Of a stretch of DNA of 64,000 nucleotides, positions 37,036 to 46,046 are shown piece by piece. This DNA comes from Lentzea terrae. GTDB taxonomy: Bacteria; Actinomycetota; Actinomycetes; Mycobacteriales; Pseudonocardiaceae. Every line of letters starts with the position of its first letter. Within the stretch, counting starts at the first letter, position 1. Under the pieces are notes generated by a model, which saw nothing but the letters and a program-made list of their open reading frames with translations, had not been told where the DNA came from and ran no database searches. Location of the stretch: positions 125,321 through 189,320 of the forward strand of contig NZ_QFWW01000013.1 of the NCBI RefSeq assembly GCF_003265345.1, given 5' to 3'. The position numbers were made by a program, and so were the translations under genes.

Positions 37036-37833
37036 ATGCCCGCCGACGAAGCACATCTCGGCGAGAGCTGGGCGCTCTCGCCTGATTCGCGACGTCCACT
37101 TCCGGAGCTCATCGAGCAGAAGCTCCGGGAGCAGATCATCGGCGGCAGTCTCAAGGCGGGCGACCGCCTCCCCACCGAGCCGGAACTGGCCCGCAAGCTG
37201 GATGTCGCCCGGTCCTCGCTGCGTACAGCTCTGCAGCGGCTGCAGCTGCAGGGCATCGTCGAGGTGCGCCGCGGCCTCGGTTGGTACGTGCGCCGCACCG
37301 ACCTGGCCGCCGTCGAGGAGCACCTGGAGGGCAGGCTCGCCGCCAGGCAGTTCTCCCAGACGGACCTGCTGGAAGTGCGCATCGCCCTGGAGACCACGGC
37401 CGCGTCGCTCGCGGCGGTCCGCGCCGGCGACGGTGAGCTGGACGAGCTCGCGAAGCTCAACCGCCGCTACCAGCGCGCACCGGTCGAGGACACGCAGGAG
37501 GTCATCGAGTCGGACGAGGAGTTCCACTCGACGCTGATCCGCGCGTCCCACAACGAGCTGCTGGAGCAGATGTACCAGGCGCTCGTGCCGGGCCTGCAGG
37601 ACTGCAAGCGGCACGCGCACCCGTCTCGTGAGGTGCACAACCGTTCCGCGAACGAGCACGAGCAGATCGTCTGGTTCCTGCGCAGGCACGACGAGGTGGG
37701 TGCGAAGAGCGCCATGACCACGCACCTGCTGGGTCTGTACAACGACGTCGCGTCCGACGACACGCAGCCGCGAGCCACCCTCAGCACGTACGTAGGGGTG
37801 TCAGACAACCCGATCTGGGGCAAGGGCCGCTAG
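37036..37833 (+). CDS. FadR/GntR family transcriptional regulator
   Basis: 265 residues. The N-terminal winged helix is LIEQKLREQIIGGSLKAGDRLPTEPELARKL and ARSSLRTALQRLQLQGIVEVRR. The C-terminal ~150 residues are the FCD helical ligand domain with metal-type residues in DEEFHSTLIRASHNELL and ANEHEQIVWFLRRHD. Such regulators sense carboxylates. It is divergent from the HExxH peptide unit and preceded by three repeated operator-like sites. Confidence 0.9.
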   Translation: MPADEAHLGESWALSPDSRRPLPELIEQKLREQIIGGSLKAGDRLPTEPELARKLDVARSSLRTALQRLQLQGIVEVRRGLGWYVRRTDLAAVEEHLEGRLAARQFSQTDLLEVRIALETTAASLAAVRAGDGELDELAKLNRRYQRAPVEDTQEVIESDEEFHSTLIRASHNELLEQMYQALVPGLQDCKRHAHPSREVHNRSANEHEQIVWFLRRHDEVGAKSAMTTHLLGLYNDVASDDTQPRATLSTYVGVSDNPIWGKGR

Positions 37834-37933
37834 GTTCTCCGTGTTCGTCCTGCACCGAAAGGGTCTGGCGCCAATCCCTCGGTACTCCCACCATGTATGG
37901 AACAACCGGGTGGAGTGAGGGGGCGGCGACCAG

Positions 37934-39070
37934 GTGGTGGCGGCGCGCAGGCACAAACAAGCGCTGGCCGTCGCGGTTCTGCTGCTGGTCGTGGCGGCCG
38001 TTGACCTGACCGCGGTCCTGCTGTGGCAACCCACGACCCGAAGCGTGCTGCACGACGTGCTGGTGGTGCTGTGGCCGTTGCCCGCGCTGGCAGGTTTCCT
38101 GCTGGGCTCCTACGAATTGTTCCTGCACCAGCGACTGGTGAGCGAGATGGGCCGCATCTCCGGCCCCGGCATCGTCGAGCACCTGTTGCCGAGCGAGGTG
38201 CTGCGGACGTTCCTGTCGCGGATCTACGGCACCGGCCAGCAGAACGACGACGTGGTGTCCGGCGTGCTCGGCGGCAGCGGCATGCGCCCCAAGGGCGACG
38301 ACCTGACGATCAGCACGCGCACCACCGTCCGCCTCGAACTGCAGGGCGTGGACACGAAGACCTACCACCTGACCACGACGCAGAGCCACATGTTCCGGCA
38401 CAGCGTCCCCGTGGACCGGTTCGTCATCTTCGCCACCAGCAACGCCACTCTGCGCGACACGATCAGCGCCGCGTGCCGGTTCCCGTTGTTCGAGCTCTAC
38501 TTCATGCCGGACGCGTCACTGTTCCTCGACTCGGTCGACGACATCTGCGACTCGACGAAGATCACCATCGACTACCTCGACCACGACGGCCAGCGCCGGT
38601 CCGCGGAGCCGAGCCAGATCCCGCCGATCGAGGTGAAGTTCGACCAGTGGGCGAACTACCTGACCTTCTTCCGCGAGGCGATGCCACCGCTGCCGAAGCT
38701 CAGCCCCCTCGACCACATGAGCGACCTGCGCATCCTGGAGTGCGACCTCAGCGGCATCGCCGACGACCACATCGTCCGCGCCATTCTCGGCCTCACCGTC
38801 TCGTCGCGGACCTTGCAGCGCACCAACGACGGCTTCGCGTACTGGCAGTCACCCTATCCGTCCTATGTGGACACCATAAGCTTCGACGCGACGGAGCTCG
38901 CCGTCGACCACTCCCCCGGCCACGAGTTCCGGATCATGCCGTTCACGTTCCGGTCCGGCACCGAGGCGGCGCAGTGGCTGCGGGCCGACCAACTGGGTGA
39001 CCTGGATGTGCGGTCGTGGATGCTGCCTGGGCACGGGGTGGCGTTGCTGTGGCGGGAACAGCGCCGCTGA
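37934..39070 (+). CDS. Membrane protein A, paralogue of 39072-40124
   Basis: 378 residues. Two N-terminal helices (ALAVAVLLLVVAAVDLTAVLLW and DVLVVLWPLPALAGFLLGSYELF) are followed by a ~300-residue cytoplasmic domain. Blocks VDRFVIFATSNATLRDTISAAC, DGFAYWQSPYPSYVDTISF and the C-terminal PGHGVALLW match the convergent gene product (FTTSRGPILIAATTSPKHAA, EHFIYWFADRPMFLRTLTV, QGQGVIAVW). No family recognised. Its neighbour carries a WFRRMP peptide in its operon, so both may work with that peptide; inference. The start GTG 37934 could also be GTG 37937. Confidence 0.6.
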   Translation: MVAARRHKQALAVAVLLLVVAAVDLTAVLLWQPTTRSVLHDVLVVLWPLPALAGFLLGSYELFLHQRLVSEMGRISGPGIVEHLLPSEVLRTFLSRIYGTGQQNDDVVSGVLGGSGMRPKGDDLTISTRTTVRLELQGVDTKTYHLTTTQSHMFRHSVPVDRFVIFATSNATLRDTISAACRFPLFELYFMPDASLFLDSVDDICDSTKITIDYLDHDGQRRSAEPSQIPPIEVKFDQWANYLTFFREAMPPLPKLSPLDHMSDLRILECDLSGIADDHIVRAILGLTVSSRTLQRTNDGFAYWQSPYPSYVDTISFDATELAVDHSPGHEFRIMPFTFRSGTEAAQWLRADQLGDLDVRSWMLPGHGVALLWREQRR

Positions 39071-39071
39071 G

Positions 39072-40124
39072 TCACCACACCGCGATCACGCCCTGACCCT
39101 GCACCACCCACCGGTCAGGGCTCAGGGCGAGATGGCCGTCGCCGACGTCGCGCATCAGCGAGCCGACACCGCCGAGAAACTCCTGCACGTGCACCTCCCG
39201 TTCCGGTTCCAGCACCGCCCGGACGTCCACCGTGAGGGTGCGCAGAAACATCGGCCGGTCAGCGAACCAGTAGATGAAGTGCTCGGACAGCGCCTGCGAC
39301 CACCGGGTGTGCACGCTGAGCCGCACTCGTTCGCTGCTCTCCTGGCTGAGATCCGCGACGAAAAGGGCGATGTCAGCCAGCGCGATCTTGACCGGCGGCG
39401 AGATGTACCTCGTCAGTTCGCCTGGGAGCACTGTGCGGAAGTCGACCTTCTTGAGGCTGCCCTGCTGTCGCTCCACGTAGCACTCCAACCGGTCTCCATA
39501 CGCTTTCACCGCCTCGGGAAACGGTGTGGAACGCGGCAAGGCGGTGGCGTCGAGCAGCTGAGGGCAGGCTGCAGACAACGTCGCGGCGTGCTTCGGCGAT
39601 GTGGTGGCTGCGATCAGAATAGGACCGCGTGACGTGGTGAAGTCGAAGCGGTGGCTGATGAGCAGGGTGTCTCCGGCTCCGCGCTCGGCCCGCATCATGA
39701 CGGAAACGTCGTGGTGAGCTGGTTTCGGCGACAGCATCAGCGACACGAACGACGACTTGTCCCGCGACTGCGGAATGTGCCGATCCAATGCCGTTGTGAC
39801 GAGTTCTTCCGGCGGTGTCGCGTCGAGTACGAGCTTTCGGGTGGACGACGCCGACGCTGAGCGGGACTCCTCCCGCATGGCATCGAGTTTGTGGTCGATG
39901 TCCCGGAGCAGCTCAGCCTGTCCCCTGGTGCGCGCCCACTCGAAGTACAGTGAGATCAACAGCACCAGCACCAGGTCTTTGGTGACCGAACTGAGGCTTC
40001 GACCAACGGCGTCGCCCGCCTCGGGGTTGAGCACCGCAGACATGAAGATCTTCGGCGCTGGCGTGTTCACCAGCACGATGGCCGCGATCAGGCCGCCGAA
40101 GTAGATCAGCAGGCGCGGCCGCAC
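39072..40124 (-). CDS. Membrane protein B, paralogue of 37934-39070
   Basis: 350 residues. Two N-terminal helices (LLIYFGGLIAAIVLVN and LSSVTKDLVLVLLISLYFEW), a short charged coil (RDIDHKLDAMREESRSAS) and a cytoplasmic domain that shares several motifs with membrane protein A. The GTG start lies 6 bases after the stop of the WFRRMP peptide gene without its own ribosome site, indicating translational coupling to the peptide. No enzymatic motif recognised. Ends 1 base from the convergent gene A. Confidence 0.65.
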   Translation of the reverse strand: MRPRLLIYFGGLIAAIVLVNTPAPKIFMSAVLNPEAGDAVGRSLSSVTKDLVLVLLISLYFEWARTRGQAELLRDIDHKLDAMREESRSASASSTRKLVLDATPPEELVTTALDRHIPQSRDKSSFVSLMLSPKPAHHDVSVMMRAERGAGDTLLISHRFDFTTSRGPILIAATTSPKHAATLSAACPQLLDATALPRSTPFPEAVKAYGDRLECYVERQQGSLKKVDFRTVLPGELTRYISPPVKIALADIALFVADLSQESSERVRLSVHTRWSQALSEHFIYWFADRPMFLRTLTVDVRAVLEPEREVHVQEFLGGVGSLMRDVGDGHLALSPDRWVVQGQGVIAVW

Positions 40125-40130
40125 GCGGAC

Positions 40131-40283
40131 TCAGTCCGCGGGACGTGCGTAAACGGTTCCGCCGCCGTTCGGCATCCTGCGGAACCAGTCGACCTCGGTC
40201 ACCGGCTGACCTGGCGCCTGTGGCGCCGGCGGCACGGATGGCGGCACCGGCTCAGGCATGGCCGGTACCTGGTGGGAGCTCAT
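40131..40283 (-). CDS. Small WFRRMP peptide 3 (candidate precursor or signal peptide)
   Basis: 50 residues from ATG 40283, with GGGGAGGAG at 6-7 bases: a strong site. A Pro-rich head (PEPVPPSVPPAPQAP) is followed by GQPVTEVDWFRRMPNGGG and TVYARPAD. The core is nearly identical to peptide 2 beside the HExxH enzyme, although the heads are different. It is the first gene of a two-gene unit with membrane protein B. Because the HExxH enzyme is 3.5 kb away, in trans modification would be required if this peptide is a substrate. Confidence 0.65.
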   Translation of the reverse strand: MSSHQVPAMPEPVPPSVPPAPQAPGQPVTEVDWFRRMPNGGGTVYARPAD

Positions 40284-40376
40284 GGGTGTCTCCTCCCCTT
40301 GCCAGCTCATTGGAGCGTATCCGCGCAGCGGCCATCCGGGCGACGACCAGGCGGGTGGAGCGGCGCTGCAAGCGAG

Positions 40377-40411
40377 CGCAAGAACTTGCGTACACTTGCG
40401 TCATGACGCAA
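40377..40411 (+). promoter_or_regulatory. Two palindromic operators at the LacI-type gene start
   Basis: CGCAAG-AA-CTTGCG (40377-40390) and TTGCGTCATGACGCAA (40396-40411, perfect 16-bp palindrome) are spaced 19 bases centre to centre. The second contains the ATG start codon. Autorepression by the LacI-family protein is the obvious reading. Confidence 0.7.
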
Positions 40412-41386
40412 CGGAGGCTGGCCGAGGTCGCGGCCAAGGTCGGGGTCAGCGAGGCCACCGTCAGCCGGGTGCTGAACGGCAAGCCGGGCGTCTCGGACGC
40501 CACGCGCAGTGCCGTGCTCACGGCGCTTGACGTGCTGGGTTACGAGCGGCCGACGCAACTCAGGGGTGAGCGCGCGAGGCTGGTCGGGCTGGTGTTGCCC
40601 GAGCTGCAGAACCCGATCTTTCCCGCGTTCGCGGACGTCGTGGGCAACGCGTTGGCGCAAAGGGGCTTCACGCCGGTGTTGTGCACCAGAACGGCTGGTG
40701 GCGTTACGGAGGCGGAGTACCTCGAGCTGCTGTTGGAGCAGCACGTCAGCGGGATCGTGTTCGCTGGCGGGCTGTATGCGCAGAAGGACGCCAGCCACGG
40801 GCACTACCAGCAGATGATGAGCAGGAAGTTGCCGGCGGTGCTGGTCAACGCGGCCATCGACGACCTGGCGTTTCCGCGGGTTTCGTGTGACGACGCGGTG
40901 GCGGTGGAGCAGGCGTACGGGCACCTGGTCTCGTTGGGGCACAAGAGGATCGGGGCCGTGCTCGGGCCGCCGGATCACGTGCCCAGCCTGCGCAAGCAGC
41001 AGGCCATCGACAGGTGTGGCGGGGCTGATGTCGAGCACGCCATGTTCAGTCTCGAAGGTGGGCAGGCGGCGGCCACCAAGCTCGTGCAGCGCGGGGTCAC
41101 GGCGATCATCTGTGCCAGCGATCCGCTTGCTCTCGGGGCGATCCGGGCTGTGCGGCGGGCCGGGTTGGACGTGCCGCAGGACGTGTCGATCATCGGGTAT
41201 GACGATTCGGCGTTCATGACCTGCACTGATCCGCCGCTGACGACCGTTCGCCAACCCATTGAGGCGATGGGGCGGGCTGCGGTTGAGCTGCTGGCGAACC
41301 AGATCTCCGGCAAGGCCGTGGCGCCGGACGAGTTGTTGTTCGAGCCCGAGTTGGTGGTGAGGGCGTCCAGCGGACCCGTCAGATAG
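40403..41386 (+). CDS. LacI family regulator of the alpha-glucoside operon
   Basis: 327 residues. The HTH and hinge are RRLAEVAAKVGVSEATVSRVLNG and the Leu-rich hinge follows; the rest is a periplasmic-binding-protein-like sensor with PQDVSIIGYDDSAFMTCTDPPLTTVRQP typical of the family. It sits upstream of a sugar ABC operon whose promoter region contains matching half-sites, so it probably represses that operon until an alpha-glucoside is present. ATG 40403 lies inside a 16-bp palindrome. Confidence 0.92.
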   Translation: MTQRRLAEVAAKVGVSEATVSRVLNGKPGVSDATRSAVLTALDVLGYERPTQLRGERARLVGLVLPELQNPIFPAFADVVGNALAQRGFTPVLCTRTAGGVTEAEYLELLLEQHVSGIVFAGGLYAQKDASHGHYQQMMSRKLPAVLVNAAIDDLAFPRVSCDDAVAVEQAYGHLVSLGHKRIGAVLGPPDHVPSLRKQQAIDRCGGADVEHAMFSLEGGQAAATKLVQRGVTAIICASDPLALGAIRAVRRAGLDVPQDVSIIGYDDSAFMTCTDPPLTTVRQPIEAMGRAAVELLANQISGKAVAPDELLFEPELVVRASSGPVR

Positions 41387-41397
41387 CAGTCGGCTTC

Positions 41398-41426
41398 TTG
41401 CGAGTTTTCGTCTAGATATTGCGTCA
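41398..41426 (+). promoter_or_regulatory. LacI half-sites before the sugar-binding protein gene
   Basis: TTGCG at 41398-41402 and TTGCGTCA at 41419-41426 repeat the half-site of the operators in front of the LacI-type gene. This is the promoter region of the ABC operon. Confidence 0.5.
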
Positions 41427-41489
41427 GGATGTAACGACGACTTATGGTCGCCGTCACATCGACGCGCTCGCGAGAAGGGCGGCCCCACC

Positions 41490-42818
41490 ATGAAGAAGTC
41501 CGCTGCCGTGCTGCTGGGCTGTGTTCTGGTCGCTGGTTGTGGGAGCGGTTCCACGAACGAACCGGGCGGCAAGGTCGTCATCAACATCAACGGCCAGCCA
41601 CCGCAGACCCAGGCGTTCGACCGCAAGGTCTTCGACGAGGACGTGGCGGAGTTCGAGCGGCAGAACCAGGACATCGACCTCGTGCCGCACGAGGGGTTCA
41701 TGGACCCGAAGACGTTCTCCGCCAAGCTCGCGGGCGGGCAGCTGGAGGACGTCTTCTACGTCTACTTCACCGACCCGGCGGCGCTCATCGCCCGCAAACA
41801 AGCCGCTGACCTGACCAACTACGTGAAGGATGTCCCGCACTACGGCGACCTCAAGCAGGAGCTCAAGGACGTCTTCACGGTCGACGGCAAGGTCTACGGG
41901 CTGCCCACCGCCAACTACACGATGGGCCTGCTCTACAGCCGCACCAACTTCACCAAGGCCGGCCTGAACCCCGACCAGCCGCCGAAGACGTGGGACGAGG
42001 TCAGAGCGGCGGCCAAGAAGCTCAAGGACGCCGGCGTCACCGGGTTCGCCGAGTACAGCAAGAGCAACCAGGGCGGCTGGCACTTCACGGCGTGGATCAA
42101 GTCCGTCGGCGGTGACGTCGCGAAGGAGGACGGCGCGAGCTACAAGGCCGACTTCAACAACGACAAGGGCAAGGAAGTCCTGCGGCGACTCAAGGAGATG
42201 CGCTGGGACGACAACTCCATGGGCGACAAGCAGCTCCTGGAGATCGGCGATGTGCAGAACATGATGGGCGCGGGCCAGCTCGGCATGTACATCGCCGCGC
42301 CGGACAACGTCGCCGCGATCGTCAACCAGTTCAAGGGCAAGTACGACGACTACGGGCTCGCCGCGATGCCGGGGCAGCAGGGCACGTTGCTCGGCGGCGA
42401 GGGATACATGATCAACCCCAAGGCCACGCCGGAGAAGATCAAGGCCGGCCTCAAGTGGATCCAGTGGAAGTACCTGAACCCGGACCGGCTCGAGCAGAAC
42501 CTGCAGAAGTACAAGGACCGCGGCCAGCCCGTCGGCCTGCCGATCCCGCCGATCGCCGACGTCTGGACCGGTGCGCCGCGCAAGCAGCAGGAAGAGCTCA
42601 AGGGCAAGTTCGCCACCATGCCCGTGCAGAACTTCCAGGCCTATGTGGACGGTGCGGAGCAGACCAAGGGGTCGCTGGAACCGCCGCAGGCGCAGCAGGT
42701 CTACGCGATCCTGGACAGCGTCGTGCAGGCGACGTTGACGAACAAGGACGCTGACCACGCGGCGTTGCTCAAGGACGCGGAGACCAAGGTCAACGCCGTG
42801 CTGGCCCAGGTGAAGTAG
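41490..42818 (+). CDS. Extracellular sugar-binding lipoprotein of an alpha-glucoside-type ABC importer
   Basis: 442 residues. The lipoprotein signal is MKKSAAVLLGCVLVAGCGSG with lipobox VAGC. The rest is family 1 solute-binding fold (TVDGKVYGLPTANYTMGLLYSRTNF near residue 130). Followed directly by two permeases and a GH13 enzyme, so an oligosaccharide such as maltose, trehalose or an alpha-glucoside is the expected ligand. First gene of the operon. Confidence 0.9.
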   Translation: MKKSAAVLLGCVLVAGCGSGSTNEPGGKVVININGQPPQTQAFDRKVFDEDVAEFERQNQDIDLVPHEGFMDPKTFSAKLAGGQLEDVFYVYFTDPAALIARKQAADLTNYVKDVPHYGDLKQELKDVFTVDGKVYGLPTANYTMGLLYSRTNFTKAGLNPDQPPKTWDEVRAAAKKLKDAGVTGFAEYSKSNQGGWHFTAWIKSVGGDVAKEDGASYKADFNNDKGKEVLRRLKEMRWDDNSMGDKQLLEIGDVQNMMGAGQLGMYIAAPDNVAAIVNQFKGKYDDYGLAAMPGQQGTLLGGEGYMINPKATPEKIKAGLKWIQWKYLNPDRLEQNLQKYKDRGQPVGLPIPPIADVWTGAPRKQQEELKGKFATMPVQNFQAYVDGAEQTKGSLEPPQAQQVYAILDSVVQATLTNKDADHAALLKDAETKVNAVLAQVK

Positions 42819-43676
42819 GTGCGGCGCCACGTCACCGCGTACGGCTTTCTCAGTGCCGCGCTGGTCGTCTTCGCGGTGTTCTCCTGGTGGCCCATCGTGC
42901 GCGGGGTGGTCCTGAGCTTCCAGCAGGTCAACTTCGTCACCAGCCCCGACTGGGTCGGCTGGGAGAACTTCGAACGGCTCTTCGCGGACCCGCTGTTCGT
43001 GGTGGCGTGGCGCAACACGGCGTACTTCACCGTCCTCGCGCTGCTCATCGGTTTCGGTGTCCCGTTCGTCACCGCCGTGGTGCTCAACGAACTGCGGCAC
43101 GCCAAGGGCTACTTCCGGCTGCTGGTCTACCTGCCGGTGATGCTGCCGCCAGTCGTCACGGCCCTGCTGTGGAAGTGGTTCTACGACCCGGGACCAGGCC
43201 TGTTCAACTCCGTCCTCAGAGGACTTGGCCTGCCCACAGGTCAATGGCTCGACTCCAGCAGCACCAGCATGATCAGCCTCGTCCTGGTGATCACGTGGGC
43301 GAACATGGGCAGTGCCACGCTGATCTACCTGGCCGCGCTGCAGACCATCCCCGGCGACCTGTACGAGGCCGCGGACCTGGACGGCGCCGGACTGCTCAAG
43401 AAGATCTGGCACGTCACGATCCCGCAGACCAAGTTCGTGATCCTGATGCTGTTGCTGCTGCAGGTCGTCGCGACCATGCAGATCTTCACCGAACCGTTCG
43501 TCATGACCGGCGGCGGCCCGGAGGAGTCCACGGTCACCGTGCTGCTCCTGCTCTACCGGTATGCCTTCTACTACAACGACTTCGGCACCGCGAGCGCGTT
43601 GAGCCTGATTCTCTTCGCGGTGCTGGGCGTCTTCTCCTTCCTCTACCTCAAGATCACCAGGAAGGCGGACGCATGA
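42819..43676 (+). CDS. ABC sugar permease (MalF-like)
   Basis: 285 residues with six helices. EAADLDGAGLLKKIWHVTIPQ is the EAA loop that docks on the ATPase. GTG 42819 follows the binding-protein stop directly and the end overlaps the second permease by 4 bases. No ATPase is encoded in the operon; a shared MsiK-type ATPase elsewhere is expected in actinomycetes. Confidence 0.93.
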   Translation: MRRHVTAYGFLSAALVVFAVFSWWPIVRGVVLSFQQVNFVTSPDWVGWENFERLFADPLFVVAWRNTAYFTVLALLIGFGVPFVTAVVLNELRHAKGYFRLLVYLPVMLPPVVTALLWKWFYDPGPGLFNSVLRGLGLPTGQWLDSSSTSMISLVLVITWANMGSATLIYLAALQTIPGDLYEAADLDGAGLLKKIWHVTIPQTKFVILMLLLLQVVATMQIFTEPFVMTGGGPEESTVTVLLLLYRYAFYYNDFGTASALSLILFAVLGVFSFLYLKITRKADA

Positions 43677-44506
43677 GAACCCTCACCAAACCGGGTAGCA
43701 AGCTCTACTGGGTGGTGCTCACGGCAACGCTGATCCTGTTCACGGCGGCGTTCCTGCTACCGCTGGTGTGGGTGCTGCTCGGCGCGTTCAAGCCACCGGC
43801 CGAGCTCGCGCAGCAACCGCCGACGATCCTGCCGCAGACGTGGGAGCCGGACGCGTACGTCAACGCCTGGAACTACATGAACCTCGGCCGGTTCTTCCTC
43901 AACACGTTCGTCGTCGCGATCGGCGCGTGGGCCGTGCAGATGGCCGTGATCGTCCCCGCGGCGTACGCGCTCTCCAAGCTGCGTCCGATCTTCGGCAACG
44001 TGATCATGGGCCTGATGCTGGCCACGCTGATGCTGCCGTCGACGGCGGTGCTGGTCCCGGTCTACCTCACGCTCACCGATCTCGACCTGCTCAACAACCC
44101 GGCGGGCATCTGGCTGCCGGCTGCTGCCAACGCGCTGAACGTCTACCTGCTCAAACGCTTCTTCGACCAGATCCCGGAAGAACTGCTGGAAGCGGCCAGG
44201 ATCGACGGCGCGAACACCTGGACGACGCTCACCAGGATCGTGCTGCCGATCTCGCGGCCCATCCTCGCCGTCGTCTCGATCTTCGCGGTCGTCGCGGCCT
44301 GGAAGGACTTCATCTGGCCGCTGCTCGTGTTCCCCGACCCGGCGAAGCAGACGCTCAGCGTGGCGCTGCAGCGCTTCGCCCCCGACACCCCGATCAACCT
44401 CCTGCTCGCGGGCCTCGTGCTGGCGAGCCTGCCGATGGTCGCGCTGTTCCTCGCGTTCCAGCGGCACATCCTCGCGGGGCTCACCGCGGGCGGCGTGAAA
44501 GGCTGA
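43673..44506 (+). CDS. ABC sugar permease (MalG-like)
   Basis: 277 residues with six helices. The EAA loop is EAARIDGANTWTTLTRIVLPISRP. ATG 43673 overlaps the preceding stop. Pairs with the previous permease as the heterodimeric channel. Confidence 0.93.
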   Translation: MRTLTKPGSKLYWVVLTATLILFTAAFLLPLVWVLLGAFKPPAELAQQPPTILPQTWEPDAYVNAWNYMNLGRFFLNTFVVAIGAWAVQMAVIVPAAYALSKLRPIFGNVIMGLMLATLMLPSTAVLVPVYLTLTDLDLLNNPAGIWLPAAANALNVYLLKRFFDQIPEELLEAARIDGANTWTTLTRIVLPISRPILAVVSIFAVVAAWKDFIWPLLVFPDPAKQTLSVALQRFAPDTPINLLLAGLVLASLPMVALFLAFQRHILAGLTAGGVKG

Positions 44507-44517
44507 AAGGACACCAG

Positions 44518-45999
44518 ATGAGTTGGTGGCGCAACGCATCCATCTACCAGGTCTACCTGCGCAGCTTCGCGGACGGCAACGGAGACGGCATCGGCGACCT
44601 GGCCGGCCTCCGCGCCAAGCTCCAGCACATCGCAAGCCTCGGCTTCGACGCGATCTGGCTCAACCCGTGGTACCCGAGCCCACTCGCCGACGGCGGTTAC
44701 GACGTGGCGGACTACCGCGACATCGAGCCCGTGTTCGGGTCGCTCGCCGACGCCGAGAAGCTCATCGCGGACGCGCACGGGCTCGGCATCAGGATCATCA
44801 TCGACCTCGTCCCGAACCACTGCAGCGACCAGCACCCGTGGTTCAAGGAAGGACTGTGGGATCGCTTCCACATCCGGGACACCGAGGACCTCCCCAACGA
44901 CTGGAAGTCGCGCTTCGGCGGCCCTGCCTGGAGCAAGCTCCCGGACGGACGCTGGTACCTGCACCTCTACGCCGCCGAGCAGCCCGACTTCAACTGGGAG
45001 AACCCGGCCGTCGAGGACGAGTTCGAGGACATCCTGCGGTTCTGGCTCGACCGCGGCGTCGACGGGTTCCGCATCGACGTGGCGGACGGTCTGGTCAAGG
45101 ACTTCTCGAAACCCGACGCCGACCAGCCGTACTCCGACCAGGACGGCGTGCACGAGATCTACCGCAGCTGGCGCAAGATCGTCGACGAGTACGACGGCGA
45201 CAGGATTCTGGTCGGCGAGATGTGGCTGCCGGACCCGCTCAGGTTCGCCCAGTACCTGCGGCCGGACGAGATGCACAGCGCGTTCAACTTCGACTTCCTG
45301 TGCTGTCCCTGGAATGCGCAGGAGCTCCGCCAGGTCGTCGACGACACGCTCGCCGCGCACGAACCCGTTGGCGCGCCACCGACCTGGGTGCTCTCCAACC
45401 ACGACGTGACCCGGCACGTGACCCGGTACGGCCGCGAGAAGACGGGGTTCTCCTTCGCGGACCGGCAACACGGCGCCCCGACCGACTTCGAGCTCGGCAC
45501 ACGCAGGGCCCGCGCGGCGATAATGCTCACCGCCGCGTTGCCCGGCGGCGTGTACGTCTACCAGGGCGAGGAACTGGGCCTCTGGGAGGTCGAGGACCTG
45601 CCGGACGAGCTGCGCGAGGACCCGGTCTGGCACCGCTCCGGCTTCACCGACCGAGGCCGCGACGGCTGCCGCGTGCCACTCCCCTGGTCCGCTGAGGACG
45701 GTCCCAGTTGGTTGCCACAGCCCGAAAACTGGCAGCAGTTCTCGGTAGCGGCCCAGAGCGGCGACCCTGAATCGATGCTCGAGCTGTACCGCCAGGTCTT
45801 CGCACAACGCCGCGCGATCACCGGTGACCTGAAGTGGCTGGACCTGGGCGAGAACGTGCTGGCGTTCAAGCGCGACAACCACACCTGTGTGGTCAACCTG
45901 TCCGGCGCACCGATCGATCTGCCCGCAACGCCAACGTTGTCAAGCATCCCGCTGGAGAACGGCCGACTGCCGCACGACGCCGCGGCCTGGCTGAGGTGA
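44518..45999 (+). CDS. GH13 alpha-glucosidase/alpha-amylase family enzyme
   Basis: 493 residues, cytoplasmic (no signal). SIYQVYLRSFADGNGDGIGDLAGL, VDGFRIDVADGLVKDF (catalytic Asp nucleophile), DRILVGEMWLPD (acid/base Glu) and WVLSNHDVTRHV (third Asp) are the GH13 motifs. It would hydrolyse the imported alpha-glucoside. It starts 11 bases after the permease stop and is the last gene of the operon, followed by a strong terminator. Confidence 0.95.
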   Translation: MSWWRNASIYQVYLRSFADGNGDGIGDLAGLRAKLQHIASLGFDAIWLNPWYPSPLADGGYDVADYRDIEPVFGSLADAEKLIADAHGLGIRIIIDLVPNHCSDQHPWFKEGLWDRFHIRDTEDLPNDWKSRFGGPAWSKLPDGRWYLHLYAAEQPDFNWENPAVEDEFEDILRFWLDRGVDGFRIDVADGLVKDFSKPDADQPYSDQDGVHEIYRSWRKIVDEYDGDRILVGEMWLPDPLRFAQYLRPDEMHSAFNFDFLCCPWNAQELRQVVDDTLAAHEPVGAPPTWVLSNHDVTRHVTRYGREKTGFSFADRQHGAPTDFELGTRRARAAIMLTAALPGGVYVYQGEELGLWEVEDLPDELREDPVWHRSGFTDRGRDGCRVPLPWSAEDGPSWLPQPENWQQFSVAAQSGDPESMLELYRQVFAQRRAITGDLKWLDLGENVLAFKRDNHTCVVNLSGAPIDLPATPTLSSIPLENGRLPHDAAAWLR

Positions 46000-46003
46000 G
46001 ACC

Positions 46004-46046
46004 TGGGCGTTGCTCCCGGCCCGGGGGGGACGGGGAGCAACGCCCA
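46004..46046. terminator. Bidirectional terminator after the alpha-glucoside operon
   Basis: Perfect 14-bp stem TGGGCGTTGCTCCC / GGGAGCAACGCCCA with a 15-base loop, between convergent genes. The right arm ends at the stop of the ESX-type gene. Confidence 0.85.

Noticed and set aside
34676-40283. Lanthipeptide, lasso or FxSxx-type RiPP cluster
   Set aside because: No lanthionine synthetase, cyclase, B-protein, FxsB radical SAM or RiPP transporter is present; only an HExxH protein and small peptides are seen.
41454-43412. Long open frame opposite the alpha-glucoside transport genes
   Set aside because: Low-complexity antisense translation; the forward binding protein and permease are certain.
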